NCBI GenBank assembly: GCA_947623765.1
Contig: CANQIG010000083.1
Coordinates: 1 to 7,815, forward strand
Length of the DNA stretch: 7,815 nucleotides
Direction of reading: 5' to 3'
DNA from: an uncultured Clostridia bacterium
Lineage (GTDB): Bacteria > Bacillota > Clostridia > Oscillospirales > Acutalibacteraceae
A program made the position numbers and the translations under genes. Positions within the stretch are counted from its first letter, which is position 1. The number at the start of each line of letters is the position of its first letter. This document shows positions 1 through 5,791 of this stretch, piece after piece. The notes beneath the pieces were generated by a model. The model was not told the DNA's origin. It was given only the letters and a program-made list of their open reading frames with translations, and searched no databases.

Positions 1-686
1 AGTCCCTCGGCCACCGCGGTCTTGCCGACGCCCGGCTCCCCGACGAGCACCGGATTGTTCTTCGTCCGGCGGGAGAGGATCTGGATCACGCGCTCGATCT
101 CCGTGTGCCGCCCGATCACCGGGTCGATCTTGCCCTCCGCCGCGAGCTTCGTGAGGTCGCGGCCGTATTTTGAAAGCGCGCTGCCGTCTTCGCCGCCGCC
201 CTCGCCGGCCCCTTGGAACGGCATACTCTGCTGGTCCACGGCGTGTCCCTCCGAGAGCGCCGCGGAGAGTCCCGCGACGATCTGCTGGGGCTGCACGCCG
301 AGAAGCTGCAGGAAGCGCATGGCAAAGCTCTCTCCGTCTTCGACGATCGCGATCAGCAGGTGCTCCGTGCCGACATAATTGCTGCCGAGCTTCGAGGCCG
401 CCAGCTTCGCCATCTGCAAAATGCGCTTGGTGCGCGGCGTAAAGTATGAAGTGGAGAGCTCCGTCGGCGAACCCGTGCCGATCTTCTCCTCCATCTGCTT
501 GCGGTAGCTCTGCGCCGTCACGCCGAGCTTTTCCAGCACATTGTGCGCCACGCCGCTGCCCTCGGCGAGGAGCCCGTAGAGGACGTGCTCGCTGCCGATG
601 TAGTTGTGCCCCATCTCCTGGGCCGTCTCAATGGCGATATTCATCGCGTTGTTGGAACGCTCCGTAAACCCTGTAAAACGATACAT
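1..686 (-). CDS. clpC: ClpC, AAA+ unfoldase of the ClpCP protease (N-terminal part)
   Basis: This is the N-terminal 228 codons of the Hsp100 ATPase that unfolds substrates and feeds them to ClpP in the cytoplasm; the gene runs off the left edge. Two Clp-N repeats fill about residues 4-72 and 80-145. A glycine-rich linker (about 165-175) leads to the first AAA+ domain, whose Walker A motif GEPGVGKT is at 216-223, just before the edge. In Bacillus ClpC the N-domain has two phosphoarginine pockets built around Thr7/Glu32 and Thr81/Glu106. The equivalents here are Thr8/Glu33 (FTER, YIGSEH) and Thr83/Glu108 (FTPR, YVGTEH), so binding of McsB-marked substrates should be conserved. The ATG start follows AAGGAGT by 8 nt. 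It is the last gene seen of the ctsR operon, 42 bp after mcsB. ClpE and ClpA are less likely, given the missing N-terminal zinc finger and the operon context. Confidence 0.97.
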   Translation of the reverse strand, partial: MYRFTGFTERSNNAMNIAIETAQEMGHNYIGSEHVLYGLLAEGSGVAHNVLEKLGVTAQSYRKQMEEKIGTGSPTELSTSYFTPRTKRILQMAKLAASKLGSNYVGTEHLLIAIVEDGESFAMRFLQLLGVQPQQIVAGLSAALSEGHAVDQQSMPFQGAGEGGGEDGSALSKYGRDLTKLAAEGKIDPVIGRHTEIERVIQILSRRTKNNPVLVGEPGVGKTAVAEG

Positions 687-728
687 AAAACACCACTCCT
701 TCTTTCAAATCTTTTCGCGGCGCACGCC

Positions 729-1766
729 TCATGCGACGCCGCGCAATGCCTTTCGCACCGTTTCCGCCCGCAGGACGTCCCGCTCTTCCGCGCTGAGCGC
801 CTTTCCGGCCTTCGCGGAAAGCGTCGCGGGCTGCACGGACGCGGTCAGCGCGTTCAGATCCGCGAGGTCGATGCCGGAGAGCATCCCCGCCGTCACGCCG
901 AAGCGGACCTCGGAGCTGAGCCGCATGAATTCCTCCCCGGAAAGAAGCCGGGCCGTCTGCAAAACACCGAGCGCCCGCGCGATGCGGTCCTGCACGCGGA
1001 TCTGCCCGAGCAGCGCCGCGCGGGATTCGCGTTCCGCGTCGACGAGCTGCTTCGCGATGTTCCGAAGGTTCTCGACGGCCTCGGTCTCGCTCAGTCCGAG
1101 CGTGATCTGGTTCGAGAGCTGGACCATGGCCCCGGTGATCCCCGTCCCTTCGCCGTACGTCCCGCGCGTCACGAGGCCGAGCTTCGACAGGTTCGAGACG
1201 ATCCGGGAAAGCGCGCCGCGCTCCGCGAGCGCCGGGAGGTGCAGCATCACCGACGCGCGCATCCCGGTGCCGAGATTCGTCGGGCACTGCGTGAGATACC
1301 CGAGCTCCTCGTCGAACGCAAAGTGCAGCGATTCGTTCAGCAGCGTGTCGATCCGGTCCGCCGTCTCCGCCGTCTCGCAGAGCGCAAGCCCCTCGCGGAG
1401 CACTTGGATGCGGACGTGGTCCTCCTCGTTCACCATGATCGAGATGCTCTCGTCCTTCGAGATCAGCACGCCGCGCCCTTTGCCGTGCGCCGCAAACTGC
1501 GGGCTGATGAGATGCTTCTCCACGAGAGAACCGGCCTGCTGCTCGCTCATCGCGTCAATCTGCAGAAAATCAAAGTCCCCGGCGATCGGGCTGTTGCTCT
1601 GGAACAGCGCGTCGCGCACGCGGCGTTCGCTCTCCGCGCGCTGCGCCGCGTTCATCCGGCTGGGGAACGGAATGTCGCGCAGGTTCCTCGCAAGGCGTAC
1701 CCGGGTGCTGACGACCACATCTCCGGCCTCCCCGGCCTTCTCATACCAGCGTCTCTCGTTATCCAT
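729..1766 (-). CDS. mcsB: McsB, protein-arginine kinase
   Basis: 345 residues, close to the usual length of about 350-360. McsB phosphorylates arginines on damaged proteins and on CtsR, marking them for ClpCP. The fold is that of guanido phosphotransferases. An arginine-rich nucleotide-binding stretch, STRVRLARN, lies at 20-28. The loop NEEDH (113-117) carries catalytic acidic residues. The active-site cysteine is Cys161 in CPTNLGTGMR (161-170). A glycine-rich segment, TYGEGTG, is at 203-209. Near the C terminus, RDVLRA (329-334) fits the RDxxRA motif that senses phosphoarginine allosterically, so this is a protein kinase and not a creatine/arginine metabolite kinase. The ATG at 1766 has a GGAGGAGG site 9 nt upstream, inside mcsA. 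The start overlaps the mcsA end by 8 bp, which suggests translational coupling. Reading frame upstream of this ATG is mcsA sequence in another frame, so a longer start was rejected. Confidence 0.96.
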   Translation of the reverse strand: MDNERRWYEKAGEAGDVVVSTRVRLARNLRDIPFPSRMNAAQRAESERRVRDALFQSNSPIAGDFDFLQIDAMSEQQAGSLVEKHLISPQFAAHGKGRGVLISKDESISIMVNEEDHVRIQVLREGLALCETAETADRIDTLLNESLHFAFDEELGYLTQCPTNLGTGMRASVMLHLPALAERGALSRIVSNLSKLGLVTRGTYGEGTGITGAMVQLSNQITLGLSETEAVENLRNIAKQLVDAERESRAALLGQIRVQDRIARALGVLQTARLLSGEEFMRLSSEVRFGVTAGMLSGIDLADLNALTASVQPATLSAKAGKALSAEERDVLRAETVRKALRGVA

Positions 1767-2277
1767 GCTTTTCCGCCTCCTCCAGCGCGCGGATCTCGTC
1801 GCGCAGGACCGCCGCACGCTCGAAGTCCTGCGTCTCGATGGCCTTCTGCATCGCCGCACGCTTCTCCTCCAGGGGCGAGATCACCTTCAGCGGCTGTGCG
1901 GGCTCCGGGATCCGCAGCGCGGAAGTCCCCGGGCGTTTGCCCGTGTGCTTCGACGTCCCGTAGATCCGGCGGATCTGCGGGATCAGCCGGTCGTGGAACA
2001 CGCGGTAGCAGTTCGCGCAGCCGATCCGCCCGCTCTGCACGATCTCCTCAAAGGACGCGCCGCACTCCGGGCAGCGGACCGTCTGCCGCTCGCGCTTCGG
2101 CGCGCCGAGGATCCCGCCGAAGAGATCCCCGAGATCAAAACTCATATTCTGAAAGAAATTGGTGTACTCCTGCTCCTTCGCGCAGGCCGTGCAGAGGTCC
2201 TGCTCCGTCATCACGCCGTTCACGATGCTCGTGATGTGCGTCGTGGCCTCCCGTTCTCCGCAATGCTGACACAACAT
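1759..2277 (-). CDS. mcsA: McsA, zinc-binding activator of McsB
   Basis: 172 residues. McsA is the zinc protein that binds and activates the arginine kinase McsB and helps control CtsR. Four CxxC pairs are visible: Cys3/Cys6, Cys29/Cys32, Cys69/Cys72 and Cys87/Cys90. They make two four-cysteine zinc sites, each formed by neighbouring pairs. A conserved HTGKRPG segment is at 111-117. A UVR (UvrB/UvrC-type) helical hairpin occupies about 136-168, including the DFERAAVLRDEI stretch. The ATG follows an AAGGGTGA Shine-Dalgarno-like site by 6 nt. The gene is second in the operon, 70 bp after ctsR. Its last codons overlap mcsB, in keeping with the two products acting as a complex. Older annotations call this family a UvrB/UvrC motif protein. 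Confidence 0.95.
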   Translation of the reverse strand: MLCQHCGEREATTHITSIVNGVMTEQDLCTACAKEQEYTNFFQNMSFDLGDLFGGILGAPKRERQTVRCPECGASFEEIVQSGRIGCANCYRVFHDRLIPQIRRIYGTSKHTGKRPGTSALRIPEPAQPLKVISPLEEKRAAMQKAIETQDFERAAVLRDEIRALEEAEKHG

Positions 2278-2347
2278 ATCCGCTCACCCTTTCCAAAATG
2301 ATCCGTTTCCCAGCCGCGCCTTCACACACGCCGGGGTTTTCTCTATC

Positions 2348-2800
2348 TTATGTGTTCAAAACCAGAAGCATATTCTTGAATCCGGCGGCCCTGAGCGCGT
2401 CCCGGAATTCTTTCGGCGCGGGCGCCAGAGAAGAATCGGAGAGCGCCGCCGCCATCAGGCGCGCATCCGACTCGGAGACGATCCCCGCCTCCGTCAGATT
2501 CCGAAGCATCGCCCGAAACGACGCCGCGTCCAAACTCTGCCCGATGCCGTTCACCAGGTGCATGATCATGTCGCTCCGGGACATCTGCCGGCGGATGATG
2601 CGGATGTATCCGCCGCCGCCGCGCCGGCTCTCCACGATGTACCCCTGCTCCGGCGTAAACCGCGAGGTGATCACGTAATTGATCTGGCTGGGAACGCAGC
2701 CCAGCGCGTTTGCGAGCTCGTTGCGCTGGATCTCCGCGATCCCGTCGGCCTCATTCAAGAGCTGCAAAATGTAATTTGCAACACTGTCGCTGATCCGCAC
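2348..2800 (-). CDS. ctsR: CtsR, class III heat-shock repressor
   Basis: 150 residues from a GTG start; the family is about 150-155. CtsR is a dimeric winged-helix repressor of clp genes that loses DNA binding on heating. The most conserved family block is present: CVPSQINYVI (35-44), then RFTPEQGYIVESRRGGGGYI up to about residue 66. The tetraglycine (61-64) lies in the wing that is the thermosensing loop in Bacillus, and the arginine next to it (Arg60) is in the region phosphorylated by McsB there. A helical C-terminal domain follows (about 75-150). The GTG is chosen because AAGGAGT lies 7 nt upstream and the family begins with ISD-like residues here. An in-frame ATG further upstream (2863) falls inside the promoter -35 and cannot be used. 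It is the first gene of the operon with mcsA, mcsB and clpC and should repress itself through the box at 2821-2837. Confidence 0.96.
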   Translation of the reverse strand: MRISDSVANYILQLLNEADGIAEIQRNELANALGCVPSQINYVITSRFTPEQGYIVESRRGGGGYIRIIRRQMSRSDMIMHLVNGIGQSLDAASFRAMLRNLTEAGIVSESDARLMAAALSDSSLAPAPKEFRDALRAAGFKNMLLVLNT

Positions 2801-2807
2801 GTTTCCC

Positions 2808-2814
2808 ACTCCTT
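2808..2814 (-). promoter_or_regulatory. Ribosome binding site fixing the ctsR GTG start
   Basis: AAGGAGT on the minus strand, 7 nt before the GTG at 2800. It is a strong site at ideal spacing with no ATG near it, so it decides for the GTG start over the upstream in-frame ATG. Confidence 0.85.
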
Positions 2815-2820
2815 TTTGTC

Positions 2821-2837
2821 TTTGACTTTCTTTGACT
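2821..2837 (-). promoter_or_regulatory. CtsR operator (tandem heptamer box)
   Basis: On the minus strand it reads AGTCAAA-GAA-AGTCAAA, which fits the known CtsR consensus RGTCAAANANRGTCAAA at every defined base. It begins 3 bp downstream of the -10 element, so it covers the predicted transcription start and would block polymerase. It implies autoregulation of ctsR-mcsA-mcsB-clpC. Only one full box is seen; a trailing GACAAA could be a remnant third half-site. Confidence 0.93.
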
Positions 2838-2840
2838 TTT

Positions 2841-2868
2841 ATTTTACCAGAAATCCCACGCATTTCAA
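2841..2868 (-). promoter_or_regulatory. Promoter of the ctsR operon
   Basis: Minus strand: -35 TTGAAA (2868-2863), 16-bp spacer, and -10 TAAAAT (2846-2841) preceded by TGG, giving an extended -10 (TGnTAAAAT). The start of transcription is predicted at about 2834, inside the CtsR box. It is a vegetative-type promoter gated by the repressor. Confidence 0.8.
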
Positions 2869-2975
2869 GCGCCGATTTTCACCGTTATTAAAAAATAATT
2901 TCGGTTTTCTCTATATTCCTGTGTTTATCTGCCTTTTTCTCAGTATTTCAGTGTTCAGCACACATTTCAGGCGCA

Positions 2976-3043
2976 GCCGTCAACCCTTGCCGCTCCACGT
3001 CATTTGAGGCCGCAAAAGCTCTCGGTGTCCCCCGTTTGAAGCG
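2976..3043 (-). pseudogene. Fragment of AraC-family C-terminus (repeat copy A)
   Basis: Read on the minus strand this copy translates as RFKRG-TPRAFAASNDVERQG. It matches the last 24 residues of the intact neighbour (RFKQVTGMTPRAFAATN, then EADKQGG). It has an in-frame loss of three codons and no internal stop. The stop codon of the intact gene is lost (TTGACG in place of CTGACG one frame away). No start codon or ribosome binding site serves it, so it is a gene fossil, not a gene. Confidence 0.7.
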
Positions 3044-3138
3044 ACCTTCTCCCGTAAAACGTCCTATGTTCCTTCTTTTTCTACGTTTCCCTGCTTACTT
3101 TGCAGTATTGCAGTGTGGAAAAGCACATTCAAAACGTC

Positions 3139-3209
3139 GCCGTCAGCCCCTCTGCGTGTCAACCTCATTTGCAGCCGCAAAATGCTCTTGCCCTCCCCTG
3201 TTTGCAGCG
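3139..3209 (-). pseudogene. Fragment of AraC-family C-terminus (repeat copy B)
   Basis: The minus strand encodes FAAANEVDTQRG followed by TGA. This lines up with FAATNEADKQGG and TGA at the true gene end, so the stop position is kept. Upstream, the equivalent of the RFKQ...PRAF segment is in a different frame, after a small indel near the FAA codons. It is more eroded than copy A and untranslatable as it stands. Confidence 0.65.
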
Positions 3210-3300
3210 GCATCTCCGAAAAGAACGTTATCCTCGAACGTATACGTTTTTCTTCTTTTTCGCTGTCATCAATTCGCAGCACGCCTTCGCAGCATAGCCG

Positions 3301-4125
3301 TCAGCCTCCCTGCTTGTCCGCCTCATTCGTCGCTGCAAAAGCTCTCGGTGTCATCCCGGTGACCTGTTTGAAGCGGCTGCAAAACGACGCGGCGTCGGAA
3401 AAGCCGCACGAGAGCGCCGTCTCCCCCACGCCGTACATCCCGGAGAGGAGCATCTTTTTCGCCGCGTTGATCCGCACCTGCATCAGGTACTGTTTCGGGG
3501 ACATCCGCTCCGAATCCACGAAGATCCGATACAGATAGGTCCGGTCGATCCCCACATACCGGGCGACGTCACGGACCTTCACCGGGTAGCTGAAATGCGT
3601 CTTGATGTACCCGATGGCCTTGTTCACATACTCGTGCTCCCGGGAGAACGACGTCCCCTCGGCGGATTCCTCCAAGACCGCCATCGCGCCGTAGAAGCTG
3701 CTCATCACTCGGAACGTGCTGCCCCCGGCAAACTCGCCGATCATCGTCCGCAGGTACATTTCAAACCGCTCCGTGTCGCGGACCCGCCCTGTATACCGCC
3801 CGATGAACCCCGTGCGGCGCAGGATCTCCGAGACGTCGAACCCGTCGAACGCGACCCACATATACGTCCAGGGGTCGTCCCGGTCGGCGCGGTAGACGGC
3901 GCGCTCGCCCGGCCGGATCAAAAAGCATTCCCCGCCGTGCAGGGAAAAGCTCTCCTCCCCGACGGTATACGTGCCCGCACCGTCAAGGACATAGTGGAGC
4001 AGATACTGGCCGCGCACTGCGGGTCCCCAAAAATGGCCCGGCGCGCATTTTTCAAATCCGCAGTAATAGACGGTCACGGAGCCGCCGTTGTTGAGATTGA
4101 CCGCCCGGTGCTTTACGGTTTCCAT
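3301..4125 (-). CDS. AraC-family transcription regulator, likely of alpha-galactoside use
   Basis: 274 residues. The N-terminal part (about 15-100) is a cupin-type sugar-binding/dimerisation domain, with patterns such as HYVLDGAGTYTVG (44-56) and FLIRPGE (68-74). The C-terminal AraC DNA-binding domain spans about 168-265. Its first helix-turn-helix is around 184-203 (VRDVARYVGIDRTYLYRIF). The second is around 231-263 and ends in the family signature (GFSDAASFCSRF, then GMTPRAF). The ATG at 4125 is chosen for its GGAGGAG site 8 nt upstream; a frame open for 58 more codons upstream crosses the promoter and is not used. It is divergent from melA, which suggests that it activates melA in response to melibiose, raffinose or a related sugar, as the RafR/MsmR regulators do. 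That role is inferred from position. Its last 24 codons are the parent copy of the downstream tandem repeat. Confidence 0.9.
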   Translation of the reverse strand: METVKHRAVNLNNGGSVTVYYCGFEKCAPGHFWGPAVRGQYLLHYVLDGAGTYTVGEESFSLHGGECFLIRPGERAVYRADRDDPWTYMWVAFDGFDVSEILRRTGFIGRYTGRVRDTERFEMYLRTMIGEFAGGSTFRVMSSFYGAMAVLEESAEGTSFSREHEYVNKAIGYIKTHFSYPVKVRDVARYVGIDRTYLYRIFVDSERMSPKQYLMQVRINAAKKMLLSGMYGVGETALSCGFSDAASFCSRFKQVTGMTPRAFAATNEADKQGG

Positions 4126-4233
4126 ATTTCTCTCTCCTCCTGTTCTCTGCGCCAAATATTCCAGCGCGAAGCGCGTCGGCATCCTCCGCCGCGGACTGCA
4201 CAGGCGAACAAACACCCGTAAATTTACGCCGTA

Positions 4234-4262
4234 ATTATAGCACTTTCCCTTCAAAAAAACAA
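4234..4262 (-). promoter_or_regulatory. Promoter of the AraC-family gene
   Basis: On the minus strand a perfect TATAAT (4239-4234) is preceded by TGC, forming an extended -10. A weak -35, TTGTTT (4262-4257), is 17 bp upstream. The predicted start near 4227 gives a leader of about 100 nt. This start also rules out the longer reading frame upstream of 4125. Confidence 0.7.
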
Positions 4263-4292
4263 CAAAAAAGCAATTTTCCGAAACATAAGGCC

Positions 4293-4321
4293 TTGTCACG
4301 GGCGCGCGTTCCGTTTATAAT
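4293..4321 (+). promoter_or_regulatory. Promoter of melA
   Basis: TTGTCA (4293-4298), 17-bp spacer, TATAAT (4316-4321). The predicted start is about 4328, 47 nt before the ATG. The -35 is joined to the palindrome AAGGCCTT (4287-4294), a possible regulator contact, but no AraC-type direct repeat could be identified with confidence. Confidence 0.8.
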
Positions 4322-4325
4322 GGAG

Positions 4326-4343
4326 AAAAGAGGATGCTCTTTT
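4326..4343 (+). promoter_or_regulatory. Dyad at the melA transcription start (operator or 5' stem-loop)
   Basis: AAAAGAG-GATG-CTCTTTT is a perfect 7-bp inverted repeat with a 4-base centre, lying at the predicted start of transcription. As DNA it could be an operator. As RNA it would fold a small hairpin at the 5' end of the melA message. Either reading is inference. Confidence 0.45.
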
Positions 4344-4374
4344 GGATTTTGTATTGGAAAGGACCGTGAGACAA

Positions 4375-5697
4375 ATGCCGAAAATCACCTTTATGGGCGC
4401 GGGCAGCACCGTCTTCGCGCGGAATGTTTTGGGAGACTGTATGTGCACGCCCGTCCTCTGTGAGAGCGAGATCGCGCTCTACGACATCGACGCCGAGCGC
4501 CTCGAGGAGAGCTTCATCATCCTGAGCGCGATCAACCGGAACACCAACGGCGGCAGGGCGACACTCAAGACCTACTGCGGCGTCGAGAACCGCAAGGAAG
4601 CGCTGCGCGGCGCGGATTTCGTCGTCAACGCGATCCAGGTCGGGTTCTACGAGCCGTGTACGGTCATCGACTTCGAGGTCCCGAAAAAGTACGGCCTCCG
4701 CCAGACGATCGCGGACACGCTCGGCATCGGCGGGATCATGCGGGCGCTGCGCACGATCCCCGTGATGGAGGATTTCGCGCGCGACATCGAAGAGGTATGC
4801 CCCGACGCCTGGTTCCTCAACTACACAAACCCGATGGCGATGCTCTCCGGCTATATGCAGCGCTACACCCATGTAAAGACCGTCGGGCTCTGCCACAGCG
4901 TGCAGGTCTGTTCCGACCGCCTGCTCCGCAGCCTCGGCATGGAGGACAAGCTGGAGGGCCGCCGTGAGCTGATCGCCGGGATCAACCACATGGGCTGGCT
5001 CCTCGAGATCGCCGACCGGGACGGCAACGACCTGTACCCGGAGATCCGCCGGCGCGCCGCGGAAAAGAACGCGACGGAAAAACACACGGATATGGTGCGC
5101 TTCGAGTACATCCGGCGCCTGGGCTATTACTGCACAGAGTCCAGTGAACACAACGCAGAATACAACCCGCTCTTCATCAAATCGAGGTACCCGGAGCTGA
5201 TCGAGCAGTTCAACATCCCGCTCGACGAGTACCCGCGCCGCTGCGTCAACCAGATCAAAGGCTGGAAAGAGGAGAAGGAGAGTATCCTGCAGGATGGGAA
5301 GGTCGGGCACACCCGCACAACGGAATATGCCTCGTACATCATGGAGGCGATCCTCACCGGCGATCCGTACAAGATCGGCGGCAATGTTCTGAATACCGGC
5401 CTGATCGACAATCTGCCCGCAGACGCCTGCGTGGAAGTCCCCTGCATGGTGGACCGCATGGGCGTGAACCCCTGCCACGTGGGCAGACTTCCGGTCCAGC
5501 TCGCCGCGATGAACATGACGAACATCAACGTCCAGCTGATGACGATCGAGGCGGCGCGCACCCGGAAGCGCGAAGACATCTACCGCGCGGCCATGCTGGA
5601 ACCGCACACCGCCGCAGAGCTCTCCATCGACGACATCGTGAAGATGTGCGATGAACTCATCGAGGCACACGGGGACTATATGTCCATGTACCGCTGA
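4375..5697 (+). CDS. melA: Alpha-galactosidase, glycoside hydrolase family 4 (MelA type)
   Basis: 440 residues; E. coli MelA has about 450 and resembles this protein along its length. GH4 enzymes cleave glycosides by an NAD+- and Mn2+-dependent oxidation-elimination mechanism; this one should release galactose from melibiose and raffinose-type sugars in the cytoplasm (no signal peptide). Motifs seen: the Rossmann glycine motif GAGST (8-12); the MelA-like block TIADTLGIGGIMRALRTIP (111-129); NPM (152-154); the metal-site motifs CHSVQ (Cys173) and GINHM (His205); and YYCTESSEH (251-259). The MelA-like motifs favour alpha-galactosidase over the alpha-glucosidase or 6-phospho-glycosidase branches. 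The ATG is chosen because homology starts at MPKITF and AAAGGA lies about 11 nt upstream. An in-frame TTG at 4342 would lie only about 14 nt from the predicted RNA start. It is a single-gene transcript, divergent from the AraC-family gene; no permease is in view. Confidence 0.94.
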   Translation: MPKITFMGAGSTVFARNVLGDCMCTPVLCESEIALYDIDAERLEESFIILSAINRNTNGGRATLKTYCGVENRKEALRGADFVVNAIQVGFYEPCTVIDFEVPKKYGLRQTIADTLGIGGIMRALRTIPVMEDFARDIEEVCPDAWFLNYTNPMAMLSGYMQRYTHVKTVGLCHSVQVCSDRLLRSLGMEDKLEGRRELIAGINHMGWLLEIADRDGNDLYPEIRRRAAEKNATEKHTDMVRFEYIRRLGYYCTESSEHNAEYNPLFIKSRYPELIEQFNIPLDEYPRRCVNQIKGWKEEKESILQDGKVGHTRTTEYASYIMEAILTGDPYKIGGNVLNTGLIDNLPADACVEVPCMVDRMGVNPCHVGRLPVQLAAMNMTNINVQLMTIEAARTRKREDIYRAAMLEPHTAAELSIDDIVKMCDELIEAHGDYMSMYR

Positions 5698-5722
5698 GTC
5701 CAAAACTACATAAAAAATAGAT

Positions 5723-5756
5723 CGGGGAGCGGTGTGACGCGTCACGCCGCTCCCCG
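5723..5756. terminator. Bidirectional intrinsic terminator between melA and the kinase-like gene
   Basis: A near-perfect GC-rich dyad: CGGGGAGCGG at the left pairs with CCGCTCCCCG at the right, continuing through GTGA/TCAC to a CGCG loop, with one G-T wobble. On the minus strand it is followed by GATCTATTTTTT, a good U-tract for the kinase-like gene. On the plus strand the tail is weaker (GGCTTGCTTATTTCTT) but may still end melA. Confidence 0.85.
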
Positions 5757-5791
5757 GCTTGCTTATTTCTTAACTGTCCCGTTCTTTTCCG

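Larger units (their letters stand above)
2941..3385. repeat. Three-copy degenerate tandem repeat, about 160-bp period, ending in the AraC-family gene
   Basis: Copy A is about 2941-3100, copy B about 3101-3260 and copy C about 3261-3385; C contains the true 3' end of the AraC-family gene. Anchors: GCCGTCA begins at 2976, 3139 and 3297, giving spacings of 163 and 158. The 18-nt string GCAAAAGCTCTCGGTGTC occurs exactly at 3012-3029 and 3335-3352, with a diverged version from 3177. GTTTGAAGCG is at 3034 and 3366, with GTTTGCAGCG at 3200. A and B also share CAGTATT(T/G)CAGTG at 2941-2953 and 3103-3115, and a CTTCTTTTTC tract near 3073 and 3252. A and B lack 8-9 nt that C has between the two core anchors. 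The DNA between 2869 and 2940 is AT-rich and shows no gene; no clear terminator for the AraC-family gene was found. Confidence 0.85.

Noticed and set aside
543..2301. Two very long plus-strand open frames (about 565 codons each) opposite mcsB and mcsA
   Set aside because: They are antisense to well-recognised genes. Their translations are Arg/Ala/Ser/Pro-rich and match no family; long antisense frames are expected in GC-rich DNA.
2881..2905. Possible hairpin (ACCG...CGGT) as a terminator for the AraC-family gene
   Set aside because: The stem is short, AT-rich and bulged. Its U-tract lies on the plus strand, the wrong direction for the AraC-family gene.
3064..3282. 72-codon minus-strand frame in the repeat region
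   Set aside because: It runs across units A and B without a good ribosome binding site and in a different frame from the AraC-like remnants; it is not credible as a gene.
2941..3385. CRISPR array
   Set aside because: Units are about 160 bp and diverged, with no short identical repeats separated by unique spacers; one unit is the end of a coding gene.
4342..4374. TTG start for melA, 11 codons upstream of the chosen ATG
   Set aside because: It lies in the right arm of the dyad, about 14 nt from the predicted RNA start, and family homology starts at the ATG. An AGAGG stretch 8 nt before it keeps it as a minor possibility.
4315..5745. 476-codon minus-strand frame covering melA
   Set aside because: It is a shadow of melA: its codons mirror the MelA frame and give a His/Asp/Val-rich product with no family motif, and it starts beyond the melA terminator.
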